Below are positions 9,683-19,256 of a DNA stretch of 64,000 nucleotides, piece by piece (position 1 is the first letter of the stretch; each line of letters opens with the position of its first letter). The notes below the pieces were generated by a model. It saw only the letters and a list, made by a program, of their open reading frames with translations, did no database searches and had not been told where the DNA came from. The position numbers and the translations under genes are program-made. This DNA comes from Pantoea anthophila (GTDB lineage: Bacteria > Pseudomonadota > Gammaproteobacteria > Enterobacterales > Enterobacteriaceae), in assembly GCF_006494375.1 (NCBI RefSeq), contig NZ_VHIZ01000050.1, positions 124,001-188,000 on the forward strand, in the 5' to 3' direction.

Positions 9683-10410
9683 AGCATGCCTCCATTGATC
9701 GAAATGACCTGACGCGTCACGTAGCCCGCGATATCGGACATCAGATAGCTCGCCAGCCCGGCGACCTCTTCAGCCGCCCCCATGCGCTTCATCGGCACGA
9801 TCTTCATCGCCTCATCGATGACCTGCGGGGCCAGCCCCTCCATCCCGGTGTCGATCAGACCCGGTGCAATGCAGTTAACGGTGATTTTACGCTTAGCCAG
9901 TTCAATCGCCAGCGCTTTGGTGGCACCGATAATGCCCGCTTTCGCCGCGCTGTAGTTGACCTGACCGCGGTTGCCCATCATCCCCGACACCGAGGAGAGC
10001 GTGATGATACGCCCCCCGCGTCGCAGCGCGATCATCGGCATCACGCAGGGCTGGATCACGTTATAAAAACTGTCGAGGTTAGTGTGGATCACGCTGTCCC
10101 ACTCCTCATCCGTCAGCGCCGGGAAAGCGGCATCTCGGGTGATGCCCGCGTTGCTGACCACACCGTAGTAGGCACCATGCTGCTCAATGTCAGCTTCCAG
10201 CGCGGCGCGGGTGGCGGCGCGATCGGCCACATCAAATCCCAGAACGCGACCGCTGCCGCCTGCGGCGACGATCGCCTCAAGGCACTGCTCAGCGCCAGCC
10301 CGATCGCGGTTGAAATGGACGATAACCTGAAAGCCATCCTGGGCGAGACGCAGCGCAATTGCGCGGCCGATGCCTTTACTGGCACCCGTCACCAATACCG
10401 AATCTGTCAT
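9679..10410 (-). CDS. apeQ: APE 3-ketoacyl-ACP reductase ApeQ (SDR/FabG type)
   Basis: Short-chain dehydrogenase of 243 residues that reduces the beta-keto group in each polyene extension cycle with NADPH. The TGASKGIG nucleotide loop (residues 8-15), the NAG motif at 88-90 and the catalytic S140, Y153 and K157 are all present, with the FabG-like tail GYVTRQVISINGGML. The ATG overlaps the apeP stop by four bases, and its stop overlaps the apeR GTG. The surrounding ketosynthases and dehydratases show it serves the polyene pathway rather than primary fatty-acid synthesis. Confidence 0.92.
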   Translation of the reverse strand: MTDSVLVTGASKGIGRAIALRLAQDGFQVIVHFNRDRAGAEQCLEAIVAAGGSGRVLGFDVADRAATRAALEADIEQHGAYYGVVSNAGITRDAAFPALTDEEWDSVIHTNLDSFYNVIQPCVMPMIALRRGGRIITLSSVSGMMGNRGQVNYSAAKAGIIGATKALAIELAKRKITVNCIAPGLIDTGMEGLAPQVIDEAMKIVPMKRMGAAEEVAGLASYLMSDIAGYVTRQVISINGGML

Positions 10411-10883
10411 GGTTGATTTCCTTGTGACATTAATTGCTGTAACTCTGCTTCATTGGGTTGATAAGTATTCAGACGACCGCTGGCCAGCAGCTGCGAGCCG
10501 TGGCGAATGTCGCCCTCAAAACTGCCCATGCGGTCGTCGCGCATCAGCAGCGTCATTCTGATATCCAGCGTGGCGCGGGCGGGAAAATGGGGCTGATGCG
10601 CCCGCCAGCCGCGTCCGCCGAGCAGCATACCGGGGGGGATCAGGGTGGCACCGCCCTGCTTTGCATGCCAGCCTGACCAGACGCCCACGGTCTGCGCCAT
10701 CATCTCAACGCCAAACCAGGCGGGCAGTTCGCCCTGCGGCGTCAGAAAGGGCGTCAGGACGCCACCGGTGCAGGTCGAGACCTGACAGTGAACCTGATCA
10801 TCGTCAACGCTAATCAGCTGATCGAGCAGCAGCATGGGTGCGGCGTGAGGCAGCCAGTGCGCGGCGGGAGAATTAAATGTCAT
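10407..10883 (-). CDS. apeP: APE dehydratase ApeP (hot-dog fold)
   Basis: A 158-residue FabZ/FabA-like hot-dog protein. LPHAAPMLLLD (H13) near the N-terminus and FGVEMMAQTVGVWSGW (E60) match the dehydratase His and acid positions. In characterised APE systems ApeP pairs with ApeI as a heteromeric dehydratase giving the trans double bonds. It overlaps apeO by 11 bases and apeQ by four. The alternative, an independent 3-hydroxyacyl-ACP dehydratase, is unlikely given the cluster. Confidence 0.88.
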   Translation of the reverse strand: MTFNSPAAHWLPHAAPMLLLDQLISVDDDQVHCQVSTCTGGVLTPFLTPQGELPAWFGVEMMAQTVGVWSGWHAKQGGATLIPPGMLLGGRGWRAHQPHFPARATLDIRMTLLMRDDRMGSFEGDIRHGSQLLASGRLNTYQPNEAELQQLMSQGNQP

Positions 10884-12033
10884 CGGGGCGTCCTAGTATC
10901 AGACAGGTGTTATTGCCGCCAAAGGCGAATGAATTTGAGGCGATGATCGGCCGCTCCAGCGCCTGCGGCTGTAACAGCAGGCCACAATCCGGCAGCGTCT
11001 CATCCTGTGCCGCCGCCCGGAAATCCTGGGCAGGCAGGGGCAGATTCTCCTGCAGGATCAGGGCGCTGAGCGCCGCTTCGCAGATACCTGCCGCGCCGAG
11101 CGTATGGCCGGTCAGGTGCTTGGTCGAGCTGCACGGCACACGGTTACCAAACAGACGCGCGATGACACCGGCTTCCATCTGGTCGTTGAGCGGCGTCGCC
11201 GTGCCATGCAGATTGATGTAGCCGACCTGCTGCGGCGACAGCGCCGCCTGATGCAGCGCCATACGCATCGCCCGTTCAGCGCCTTCGCCCTGCGGATGCG
11301 GCGCGGACATGTGCCAGGCGTCAGACGATTCGCCTGCGCCCAGCAGCGCCAGCGGCTGCGGTTCACGCGTCAGCAGCATCAGCGCCGCCCCTTCACCGAT
11401 AGAGATGCCGTCACGATCGCGGCTGAAAGGCGCGCAGCGACGTTCAGAGAGCGAGGCCAGGCTGTCGAATCCGTTAATCGGCATCCGGCTCAGCGAGTCC
11501 GCCCCGCCCACCAGCGCCACATCCACCAGACCGGCTGCGATGAGTCGCTCACCGCTGATCACGGCGCGGGCGCTGGAGGAGCAGGCGGTCGAAATGGTAT
11601 AGGCCGGGCCATTCAGTTGCAGGTAGTGCGCCAGAAATCGGGAAGGATCGCCCAGCTCCTGCATCTGATAGTGATAGTCAGGCTGAGGCGCACCAATCTG
11701 GCGATCGCCCTCATCCACACCCGAGGTACTGGTGCCGAGCACGATCGCGACCCGGTCAGCCCCATAGCGCGCCACGGCCGCGTCGAGTGCCGGGCGGATC
11801 TGCGCCAGCGCCGCCAGCAGCAGCTGATTATTGCGGGTGTTGTGCGCGCGTAAGGCAGCCGGAACCGGCGGCAGCTCGCCCACAACTTTGCCAAGCCAGC
11901 AGCTGCGCTCACCGCTCAGCCAGCCGTCACAGCGCTGCATGCCGGGCGCGATGCCCTGTTGCAGATGGGTGGCAATTTCCCGGTTGTTGTTGCCCAGCGC
12001 ATTCAGCATGCCGAAGGCGGAGAGGTAAATCAT
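10873..12033 (-). CDS. apeO: APE beta-ketoacyl-ACP synthase ApeO
   Basis: Elongating ketosynthase of 386 residues. Active-site C151 lies in TISTACSSSARAV; the two histidines are H276 (NLHGTATPLND) and H310 (KHLTGHTLGAAG). In known APE systems it pairs with the ketosynthase-like chain-length partner ApeC. A GAAP-type linker (residues 111-125) and the conserved GEGAA block are also visible. The ATG overlaps the apeN stop by four bases. It is shorter than FabF, as is usual for cluster-type ketosynthases. Confidence 0.92.
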   Translation of the reverse strand: MIYLSAFGMLNALGNNNREIATHLQQGIAPGMQRCDGWLSGERSCWLGKVVGELPPVPAALRAHNTRNNQLLLAALAQIRPALDAAVARYGADRVAIVLGTSTSGVDEGDRQIGAPQPDYHYQMQELGDPSRFLAHYLQLNGPAYTISTACSSSARAVISGERLIAAGLVDVALVGGADSLSRMPINGFDSLASLSERRCAPFSRDRDGISIGEGAALMLLTREPQPLALLGAGESSDAWHMSAPHPQGEGAERAMRMALHQAALSPQQVGYINLHGTATPLNDQMEAGVIARLFGNRVPCSSTKHLTGHTLGAAGICEAALSALILQENLPLPAQDFRAAAQDETLPDCGLLLQPQALERPIIASNSFAFGGNNTCLILGRPDDI

Positions 12034-12602
12034 GAAGCGTCCAGATGTTGAATGCGGATCTGATAGCCAAACGCATGCTGGCGGATGCTGATCGGCTGGC
12101 GCAGAGAGCCGCGTTGCAGGTAATCAATTTCAGTCACCAGCTGGTTATCGGCATCGAACAGCTGGCGCTTTAGCCCCCGGTCCTCCAGCCGCCAGCCGGA
12201 CGGCAGCTGTTTCAGCCACACTTCCCGCGGCCAGTAGCTGAGCATGATGTCAGCCAGCACCTGGCTGGCTGGCGGCATCTGCGGCAGCGGCATCAGCTGC
12301 TGGGTGTGAATGCCACCGGCATCATAGCGCAGGCTGAACAGGCGAATGCCGACCGAGGAGAGTCCGGCCAGATCGATCTGCTGCTCATCGGCGCTGAGCA
12401 GCACCAGCAGCGACTGACTCTGACCTTTGACCTGTCCGGTCAGTAATTGCTGCTGCTGAAAAGCGGGATGAATACCCGGCGGCGGCAGCGTAACCTTTAC
12501 GCCCGGTTTCAGCCAGGCGGTGGGACGGCTGCTGTCAGGTGCCGGTCCGGCGCAGGCGCTGAGCAGCAGCGCCGTCAGCAGAAGAGAGGCGGCGCGGATC
12601 AT
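12030..12602 (-). CDS. apeN: APE cluster lipoprotein ApeN (DUF3261)
   Basis: A 190-residue predicted lipoprotein with signal peptide and lipobox LLSAC (Cys17). It resembles the DUF3261 lipoproteins regularly found in APE clusters. It sits between the MMPL transporter ApeM and the ketosynthase ApeO, overlapping each by four bases. Its likely role, together with ApeL and ApeM, is moving the polyene lipid to or anchoring it in the outer membrane, by analogy with LolA/LolB. The exact function is not established. Confidence 0.82.
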   Translation of the reverse strand: MIRAASLLLTALLLSACAGPAPDSSRPTAWLKPGVKVTLPPPGIHPAFQQQQLLTGQVKGQSQSLLVLLSADEQQIDLAGLSSVGIRLFSLRYDAGGIHTQQLMPLPQMPPASQVLADIMLSYWPREVWLKQLPSGWRLEDRGLKRQLFDADNQLVTEIDYLQRGSLRQPISIRQHAFGYQIRIQHLDAS

Positions 12603-14905
12603 CGTTTACTCCTTGATCGGGTGGGTCGCATCGCCAGCGGCGACAGCAGGAAAGCGCTGAAAATGCCGCTGCATAAAACAGTGCCAAAACTGGCAATCGC
12701 GCTGGTGCTGCTGAAGACCAGCATGCCCAGCGTCAGTAACGTCGTGATCATCGCCAGCGACACCGCCAGCAACGACGTCAGGGGCGTCCCCTGCGGATTG
12801 CTGAAAAAGAGCGTGTAGTTAATGCCGATGCCCAGCACCAGAATCAGCGCCAGCAGCGCAAAGAGATTCAGTGACGCGCCGATCCAGCCCAGCGTGGCCA
12901 GCGCCACCGCCAGCGACAGCGCCGACGGCAGCGCGCTGCGTAAGCCCGCGCGCAGGCCCAGACGCAGCACAAACGTCAGCATGATGAACAGCAGCGCCAG
13001 CGCCAGCAGGCCGGTCAGCAGGGTGCGCCAGAAACTGAACAGCCTGTCGTAACCCGCCTTGCGGTCAATCCAGCTGACGCCAGTATGCTGCGCCGCGAGC
13101 GCCGCTAGGGCGGCGCTGTTTCTGACGCCGCTGGTGGGGATCAGTACGCCGCTGCGGCCATCCGGCAGCGTCAGCCACAGCAGTCGCCACCCCTCACTCA
13201 GCGGACTGGCCAGCCACGCCGCGGGCGTCACCGGCATCGGGGAGAGATCGGGCGCAGCCAGGGCAATTCCCGCCTGCTGCAGGCGGCTCGTCACGGTGGG
13301 CACGGCCTGTTGCAACAGCTGGCGATCCTGCTGCTGCTGCGCCAGCGATCGCAGCGGCAGCAGACGATAGCCCTGCAGCCAGCCCTGCTGCTCTGCCCTG
13401 TAAAGATCCGGTGCCAGTTTTTCCAGCCGCTGCAGAGTCTGCTGCGCGTCATCGCCCCAGACCACAAACCAGGTCTGATCGGCTCGCTGCCCCGTCAGGG
13501 CAGCCAGCTGGCGATCCTGTGCCAGCAGCGAGGCCGGCGCACTCTGCAGATGGGCGATATCATCATCCACATTCAGCCGGGCGATACCGGTGGCGGCGAA
13601 CATCGCCAGCGCCAGCGGTAAACCGACGCGCAGCCCGCGCTGCCGTCGCCAGGCGGCGAGCCAGCGAGCCAGCGGCACCATCAGCGGCACCGGACGCACC
13701 GGCAGACCGCGCACCAGCCATGGATAGATCAGAATCACCGTCAGGCACGAGGCCGTTAAGCCGCTGGCGGCAAACACCGCCAGCTGACGCAGTCCGGGAA
13801 ACGGAGCCAGCAGCATCAGCAGCCAGGCGATCGCCGTGGTGCCCAGCGCCAGCAGCAGCGTGCCGCGCACTTTACGCAGACTCTCCCACGGCGTCTGCTG
13901 ATCGCCGTGAACCATCCGCTCGGTGAGATAATAGAGGGTGTAGTCGGCAGAGATGCCGACAATGCTCAGGCTCATCACCAGCGTCATCAGATGCAGTTCC
14001 CCGAAGCAGAGCAGCGTCACCACCGTGCCGGTCATGGCTCCCACCGCTACGGAGGTCACCGCGAGCAGCAGTGGTCGCAGTGAGCGGAAGACCAGCAGCA
14101 CCAGCAGGATGACGCCCCCCAGCGTCACGCTGCCCAGCGTTCTGACATCATGCTGCGCCCGCTGGCTGGCGTTGTCGCTGAACTGTACCGTGCCGCGCGT
14201 CAGCAGTTTCGCCTGCGGCCAGCGGGCTTTCAGCTGCTGCTCCAGCGCGCTGAGCCGTGTCACCAGCGCATGACTTTGCTGCATACTGAAAGCGTTATTC
14301 GCCAGTTCAGCGTGCAGGAAATACCACTGCCGTCCCTGCGCATCGCGCACCGTCAGCCAGCCGTTGTGCAGCGTCAGACGTCCGGCATTCTGCGCCAGCG
14401 CCAGCTGCGCCCCCCGCACCAGCATCAGCGGATCGCCCTGCAGCTCTTTGCTGCTGACACCCGAAAATGCCGAGAAGAGCTGCGCCAGCAGCCACTCCGC
14501 CTGCGCCCCGCCGCCGTTCTGCAAGCGGCTGCGCGTCGCCTCGTCGATCAGGCCATTACGGTGTTGCCAGGCAAACCGGCCCCACGCCTCCTGCTGCCCG
14601 GCATCAAGGTCGCCCTGCACCTGCCTGAGGTCAGGCAGCGCGCGCAGCTGCGCCTGCCACCAGGCCGCGATGCCGGGATCGTCCTCTTCACCGGGTGAAA
14701 CCAGCCACACCAGCTGGCGATCCAGCCGCTGCATAAAGGCCTGCTGCAGCGCGGGCGGCGCAGCCCCCAGATTCTGCTGCGGCAGCAGTGCCAGCACGCT
14801 GCTGTTGAGCTGGCTGCGCGGCAGCAGAAAAGAGAGCGCCGCCGCCAGCAGCAGGCAAATGGCGAGCCAGAGGATGGCAAGCCGTCGATCGTTACGGCCC
14901 GGCAA
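12599..14905 (-). CDS. apeM: APE cluster MMPL/RND-type exporter ApeM
   Basis: A 768-residue inner-membrane transporter of the RND/MMPL superfamily. An N-terminal span (residues 8-28) is followed by a periplasmic domain of about 200 residues and a bundle of five spans (roughly 245-420). A second periplasmic domain and a second span bundle near the C-terminus complete the duplicated MMPL plan. It probably exports the finished aryl polyene lipid. It starts at TTG (14903-14905) with a GGAG sequence ten bases upstream, inside the end of apeL (14-base overlap). No nearby in-frame ATG would keep the first span. Confidence 0.88.
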   Translation of the reverse strand: MPGRNDRRLAILWLAICLLLAAALSFLLPRSQLNSSVLALLPQQNLGAAPPALQQAFMQRLDRQLVWLVSPGEEDDPGIAAWWQAQLRALPDLRQVQGDLDAGQQEAWGRFAWQHRNGLIDEATRSRLQNGGGAQAEWLLAQLFSAFSGVSSKELQGDPLMLVRGAQLALAQNAGRLTLHNGWLTVRDAQGRQWYFLHAELANNAFSMQQSHALVTRLSALEQQLKARWPQAKLLTRGTVQFSDNASQRAQHDVRTLGSVTLGGVILLVLLVFRSLRPLLLAVTSVAVGAMTGTVVTLLCFGELHLMTLVMSLSIVGISADYTLYYLTERMVHGDQQTPWESLRKVRGTLLLALGTTAIAWLLMLLAPFPGLRQLAVFAASGLTASCLTVILIYPWLVRGLPVRPVPLMVPLARWLAAWRRQRGLRVGLPLALAMFAATGIARLNVDDDIAHLQSAPASLLAQDRQLAALTGQRADQTWFVVWGDDAQQTLQRLEKLAPDLYRAEQQGWLQGYRLLPLRSLAQQQQDRQLLQQAVPTVTSRLQQAGIALAAPDLSPMPVTPAAWLASPLSEGWRLLWLTLPDGRSGVLIPTSGVRNSAALAALAAQHTGVSWIDRKAGYDRLFSFWRTLLTGLLALALLFIMLTFVLRLGLRAGLRSALPSALSLAVALATLGWIGASLNLFALLALILVLGIGINYTLFFSNPQGTPLTSLLAVSLAMITTLLTLGMLVFSSTSAIASFGTVLCSGIFSAFLLSPLAMRPTRSRSKR

Positions 14906-15500
14906 AACGCGCCTGCTCCTCGTCGCTCAGCTGCGGCGGTTCAGTACGGGTATTGCTGAGCTGAATCAGCGTTTTATCACCCTGCTTATCGTCCAGCCGG
15001 ATGCTGTCCAGAAACGCATTGCCCGCCAGCGAGATACGGTTAAAGATTCTGTTAAGCGGCGCCGCTTTCGGGGTCAGCTCCAGCGCCCAGGCACCGTTGC
15101 CGCGATCGCTGAAGGCCACCGTGAAGTTCTGATTCAGCACCTTCTGATCGGCCTGGAACAGCGCCCGCAGCAGATGGTTGAACTGGAACATCTGCGGGTT
15201 ACTGTCGGCAGTGATAACCTGCGGCTTCTGCCCGCTCAGGCTCTGCACCATGCGCTTATCATCCAGCAGCAGCGTCATCACAAAGGGGGTCTGCTGATGC
15301 CACCACAGTCCCTGCTGACGCGCGATCAGCATCTGCCCGTGCGACACCAGCGGCTGACGCATCCCGGCAATGGTGCGCGTCTGGGTAAAGTCTGCCCGGA
15401 TCACCGGCTGGCTGGCAAAACGCTGCTGCAGCTGATCCAGCGTGACCGCGCTGGCGGCACTGGCCCACAGCAGCAGGCCGGTTAGCATGATTTTCAGCAT
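14892..15500 (-). CDS. apeL: APE cluster LolA-like periplasmic carrier ApeL
   Basis: A 202-residue protein with a signal peptide (MLKIMLTGLLLWASAASA) and a mature domain resembling the outer-membrane lipoprotein carrier LolA, including FTQTRTIAGM and the QGLWWHQQTPF region. It probably shuttles the aryl polyene lipid across the periplasm from ApeM. The ATG at 15498-15500 was chosen over an upstream frame start because it opens a proper signal peptide; it overlaps the apeK stop by seven bases. Confidence 0.87.
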   Translation of the reverse strand: MLKIMLTGLLLWASAASAVTLDQLQQRFASQPVIRADFTQTRTIAGMRQPLVSHGQMLIARQQGLWWHQQTPFVMTLLLDDKRMVQSLSGQKPQVITADSNPQMFQFNHLLRALFQADQKVLNQNFTVAFSDRGNGAWALELTPKAAPLNRIFNRISLAGNAFLDSIRLDDKQGDKTLIQLSNTRTEPPQLSDEEQARFAGP

Positions 15501-15907
15501 CCTTTCACTCCTAAACGTTCCAGTAAGATATCGGGTGAAACAAAGCACATGGCCTGACTCTCCTGCTCCACCGCCACCTGCAGGGTGTGTGCCTTAGTGG
15601 TAATCTGACCGGCGGCGTTTCGCACCTCATAGTCGATGCGCAGGCGGTTCTCAAACTCCGTGATCCGGGCGCTGACGCGAATCGTCTCTTCACAGCGCAG
15701 CGGATGACGGTATTTGACCCGGGTGTCGACCACCGGCCAGACGTAGCCGCTGGCCGCCATTTCGGCATAGCTGTAGTTGATGCTGCGCAGAAGGGCTTCG
15801 CGCGCGACTTCAAAGAAGCGGAAGTAGTTGCCGTGCCAGACCACCCCCATGGGATCGCAGTCGTGAAACGAGACGGTCAGGACGACGTCAGCCTGATGTT
15901 CAGTCAT
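15494..15907 (-). CDS. apeK: APE cluster thioesterase ApeK (4HBT family)
   Basis: A 137-residue hot-dog thioesterase of the 4-hydroxybenzoyl-CoA/YbgC type. The signature HDCDPMGVVWHGNYFRFFE (residues 15-33) contains the catalytic Asp18. In APE systems ApeK is thought to release or edit acyl chains on the carrier proteins. The ATG at 15905-15907 overlaps the apeJ stop by eight bases; a longer upstream frame has no protein-like content. Confidence 0.88.
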   Translation of the reverse strand: MTEHQADVVLTVSFHDCDPMGVVWHGNYFRFFEVAREALLRSINYSYAEMAASGYVWPVVDTRVKYRHPLRCEETIRVSARITEFENRLRIDYEVRNAAGQITTKAHTLQVAVEQESQAMCFVSPDILLERLGVKGC

Positions 15908-17609
15908 GGTCAGACTCCTTGTGGTGCGCCTGCGGATCAGGCAGCGTCCAGAAATCGAAAAAGTTAAACCAGTCGAGCGGTGCCAGCAGCGCGTAATGGG
16001 CCAGCCGCGCCGCATAGCGATCCACCGCCTCCTGCAGCGCCTGCTGACGTTGCGCACGCGGCAACAGCAGCGGATCGGCAAAGCGCTCACAGTGAATGCG
16101 CAGTTTACCCTGTTGCTGCAGGGCAAACATCAGCAGCACCGGACAGCGCAGCGCGGCCGCCAGCACAAAGGGCCCCTGCGGAAAGGGGGCGGGACGGCCG
16201 AGAAAGTCGCTCCAGATCACCCGTCGCTCGCCGCCACGCTGCGGATTGACCGCTGTGCGATCCCCGACGATCGCGACCCACTCGCCCGCATCCAGTTTCT
16301 GTTGCAGCAGGATCGCCGTCTCCGGCCCGATGTCGCTGACCGGCATCAGATTCACCCCGGCCTGCGGAGCAATGGTCTCCAGCACCGCGCGGAAACGGCG
16401 GGCGTTGTCGGTAAAGACCAGCGCGTTAATCACCAGACCGCTGACCTGCTGCGCCATGGCGCGGCAGGCTTCGATATCCCCCAGGTGGGAGGCCAGAATC
16501 AGCTTCCCCTGCGGTGCGGGCGTGCGGATCACCGCTTCCGCACCCGGGGCAAAATCGATATCACGCCCCCAGCGCAGATCGCCACGCCAGCTGGCCACTT
16601 TATCCAGCATCGCGCCGCCAAACCGCAGGAAATGGCGATAGCTGTTAAGCCGGGCCGGCAGCGCAATCTGCCGCTGCTGCGCGGCGTGGCTGACCTGCGC
16701 CAGCCACTGCCGGGAGGCGCTGCGCGCACGCTGGCCACTCAGCCAGTAAACCGCCACCACCGGCCAGAGCAGCAGGGTAAAAGGCAGGCGTCCACCGTAG
16801 CGATAGACGGCCAGCATAAAGCGCAATCCCCACTGCCCGCGCCGTTCCGTTTCCACAGACCAGTGAGTCTGCGGCCTGCGCATCGCCAGCAGGCGGGGGA
16901 TGCGCGGCAGCATGCCGAAAAAGAGCCGGGTGTGCATCCAGGAGATGCGCAGGTTGTCATAGAGGGCATCGAAGTGCGACAGCCCGCTGACCGGATAGGT
17001 GACGCGGGTCGGGATAAAGCGACTGCGGGTGCCCTGCCAGTAGAGCCGCACCATGATTTCAGTGTCGAAATCCATGCGCTGTCCGACAGGCCGGCGGTCG
17101 CACAGTGCCAGCGTGGCGGCCAGCGGATAGACGCGGAAGCCGCACATGCTGTCGCGGATCGACAGCGACAGCGTCTCAATCCAGACCCAGAAATGGGTAA
17201 TATAGCGGCCATACAGGCGCGATTTGGGGATGGAGTCATCGTAGAGCGGCTGACCGGAGATCAGCGCATCGGGATAACGCGCCGCTTCCGCCAGCATTAA
17301 CGGCAGATCTTCCGCCTGATGCTGACCGTCCGCGTCGAGCTGAACCGCGTGGGTGAAACCGCGCGCCGCAGCAGCCCGCAGGCCGTGGATCACCGCCGCC
17401 CCTTTGCCCTGATTGGTGTCGAGCCGCAGCAGGCTGAGCTGCGGGGCGTGCAGCGTCGCCAGCTGCAGCTGGGTCGCCGCATCGCTGCCATCATCCACCA
17501 CGATGATCGGCAGGTTAAAGGGTGCCAGCCGCGCCAGCACCGACGCCATCATCGCGCCGTGGTTGTAGCAGGGGATCACGACGCAGGGTGAGAACGCAGT
17601 CGTTAACAC
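15900..17609 (-). CDS. apeJ: APE bifunctional glycosyltransferase/acyltransferase ApeJ
   Basis: Two enzymes in one 569-residue chain. Residues 1-240 form a GT2 glycosyltransferase (VVIPCYNHGAMM, VVDDGSD, LDADGQHQAEDLP). A hydrophobic segment at about 272-290 follows, then an LPLAT/HtrB-like acyltransferase with ASHLGDIEACRA (HX4E) and GDRTAVNP. This fusion is typical of aryl polyene clusters and probably builds the glycolipid anchor of the pigment. It starts at GTG (17607-17609), overlapping apeI by seven bases, with GGAAG eight bases upstream. Confidence 0.9.
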   Translation of the reverse strand: MLTTAFSPCVVIPCYNHGAMMASVLARLAPFNLPIIVVDDGSDAATQLQLATLHAPQLSLLRLDTNQGKGAAVIHGLRAAAARGFTHAVQLDADGQHQAEDLPLMLAEAARYPDALISGQPLYDDSIPKSRLYGRYITHFWVWIETLSLSIRDSMCGFRVYPLAATLALCDRRPVGQRMDFDTEIMVRLYWQGTRSRFIPTRVTYPVSGLSHFDALYDNLRISWMHTRLFFGMLPRIPRLLAMRRPQTHWSVETERRGQWGLRFMLAVYRYGGRLPFTLLLWPVVAVYWLSGQRARSASRQWLAQVSHAAQQRQIALPARLNSYRHFLRFGGAMLDKVASWRGDLRWGRDIDFAPGAEAVIRTPAPQGKLILASHLGDIEACRAMAQQVSGLVINALVFTDNARRFRAVLETIAPQAGVNLMPVSDIGPETAILLQQKLDAGEWVAIVGDRTAVNPQRGGERRVIWSDFLGRPAPFPQGPFVLAAALRCPVLLMFALQQQGKLRIHCERFADPLLLPRAQRQQALQEAVDRYAARLAHYALLAPLDWFNFFDFWTLPDPQAHHKESDHD

Positions 17610-17950
17610 AGCGCGATCTTCCCGCTGCTGGCACTCTGCTCGCCCGCTTCACTCAGCAGGCTGTAGCGAAAACTCAGGCGCGATTTTTCGGCGTGCCACT
17701 CAAGGTGCAGCTGCAGCAGCGCGCCGGGGGGCACCGGCTGCTGAAATTTAATGTTATCGATGGCCGCAAACTGCCTGCCGGGAGCAAGCAGCAGCAGACC
17801 ATAGTGCATCACCCAATCCAGCTGTGCCACGCCGGGCAGAATGGGCAGGGTCGGGAAGTGACCCTGAAACCAGAACAGTTCCGGCTCAACCTCTAACGTC
17901 AGCGTGACGCTGTTCGGCTGTAACGTTCGGCTGCGTTCAATCGGCAACAT
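17603..17950 (-). CDS. apeI: APE dehydratase ApeI (FabZ-like)
   Basis: A 115-residue hot-dog dehydratase with the FabZ signature GHFPTLPILPGVAQLDWV; H31 is the expected catalytic His. It forms the polyene double bonds, with ApeP as partner in characterised systems. It is shorter than FabZ but keeps the conserved N-terminal half. It overlaps apeH by 14 bases and apeJ by seven. Confidence 0.88.
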   Translation of the reverse strand: MLPIERSRTLQPNSVTLTLEVEPELFWFQGHFPTLPILPGVAQLDWVMHYGLLLLAPGRQFAAIDNIKFQQPVPPGALLQLHLEWHAEKSRLSFRYSLLSEAGEQSASSGKIALC

Positions 17951-19256
17951 GAAAAAGTTCCTCTATTTGCGGCCAGGCGCGTTTGCTCTGGGAGGTGACC
18001 GGAATGGTGGCCACAACCCGCCAGTAGCGTGGCATGGCCAGCGGCTCCAGCCAGCGTTGCAGCTGCTGTTTCCACTGCTGACGGCGCTGATGCAGCGCCG
18101 CCTCATCCAGCGGTCGGGTGGGCGAAAGCACGACGCCTATCGCCTGCCGTTCATGGCGGGTCACCACCAGCGCCACGGCATCCTCTATCTCCGGCAGATC
18201 CCGCAGACGGCGCTCAATCTCACTGAGAGAGATGCGCTTGTCCGCGATTTTGACAATGCGGTCATGGCGGCCTGCCAGCTGAAAACCGCCGTCCGGCTGT
18301 TTGTGCAGGCGATCGTCCAGCGGGATGCCGTCCGCTGCGGCAATCAGCGGCGACCAGACCTGCCAGCGATCGGGCCTCACCTCCTCCAGCCGGACGCCGG
18401 GGAAACAGCGCCACGCCTCCCCGGGCCGCGCCCACTGACGCCAGGCCAGGGTGCCGGTTTCGGTGCTGCCATAGATCTCACTGACCCGACAGCCAAAGCG
18501 CTGCCAGACCTGCTCAGCATCCGATGCGCGCAGCGCGCCACCGGCGGAGACAATCAGTTCACAGGCGGGCGTCTGCAGCGACCTGTCCAGCCGCGACAAA
18601 AAAGCGGGACTGCTGATAAAGGCATAGCGCCAGTGACGCGGAAGCTGAGCCAGCTGTTCGCCATAAAACAGCGGCTGGGCGGCGAACGGGCGCGCCAGCG
18701 TCATCGGCAGAAAGATCCGGAACGATAAACCGTACAGGTGCTGATGGCTGACCGAAGCAATCACCCGGCACGCCCGGAGCTGTTCACCCCACAGGGCGCA
18801 GAGCCAGCGGCTCTCCTGCTCCATCACCGCCAGGGACTTTACCACCTGACGTGGCGTGCCGGTTGAACCCGATGTGAACAGCACCAGCTCAGCCCTCTCC
18901 GGCAGCGGCGGCAGCGCGCCCTGCGCTTCGGCCTCATCCCACGCCAGCCGTGGCAGGCTGACCGCCAGCGGCATGTCGCACAGCACGCCATCCAGCCGAT
19001 CCTGCATCTCATCGAGCAGTGCGGCGCGGGCATGACCCGGCATCACCGGCGTTTTACCGGCATACCAGCTCGCCAGCAGCGCCACGCAGAAGCGGTAGCT
19101 GTCGTCAAAACAGAGCGCCCAGTGTGTGCCCGCCTCTGCCGCTAAGCGCTGGCTGAGCGCCAGCACCTGACGGCGCATGGTGCTGAGCATCAGCGTCTGA
19201 TCGCCCCGCCAGGCGACTTCCCGGTCGGCGCCTGTCAGCCAGTCGGCCACCCTCAT
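17937..19256 (-). CDS. apeH: APE aryl-acid:ACP ligase ApeH (AMP-forming)
   Basis: Adenylate-forming enzyme of 439 residues that activates the aryl starter acid (4-hydroxybenzoate in studied systems) and loads it on a carrier protein. The P-loop-like LFTSGSTGTPRQVVK lies at 127-140, the EIYGSTETG motif near 270, a hinge-region GRHDRIVK, and a C-terminal SKRAWPQIE with the likely catalytic Lys. The ATG at 19254-19256 overlaps the apeG stop (ATGA), favouring it over a much longer upstream frame. No chorismate lyase or other starter gene lies in the cluster, so the acid must come from elsewhere, for instance ubiC. Confidence 0.9.
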   Translation of the reverse strand: MRVADWLTGADREVAWRGDQTLMLSTMRRQVLALSQRLAAEAGTHWALCFDDSYRFCVALLASWYAGKTPVMPGHARAALLDEMQDRLDGVLCDMPLAVSLPRLAWDEAEAQGALPPLPERAELVLFTSGSTGTPRQVVKSLAVMEQESRWLCALWGEQLRACRVIASVSHQHLYGLSFRIFLPMTLARPFAAQPLFYGEQLAQLPRHWRYAFISSPAFLSRLDRSLQTPACELIVSAGGALRASDAEQVWQRFGCRVSEIYGSTETGTLAWRQWARPGEAWRCFPGVRLEEVRPDRWQVWSPLIAAADGIPLDDRLHKQPDGGFQLAGRHDRIVKIADKRISLSEIERRLRDLPEIEDAVALVVTRHERQAIGVVLSPTRPLDEAALHQRRQQWKQQLQRWLEPLAMPRYWRVVATIPVTSQSKRAWPQIEELFHVAD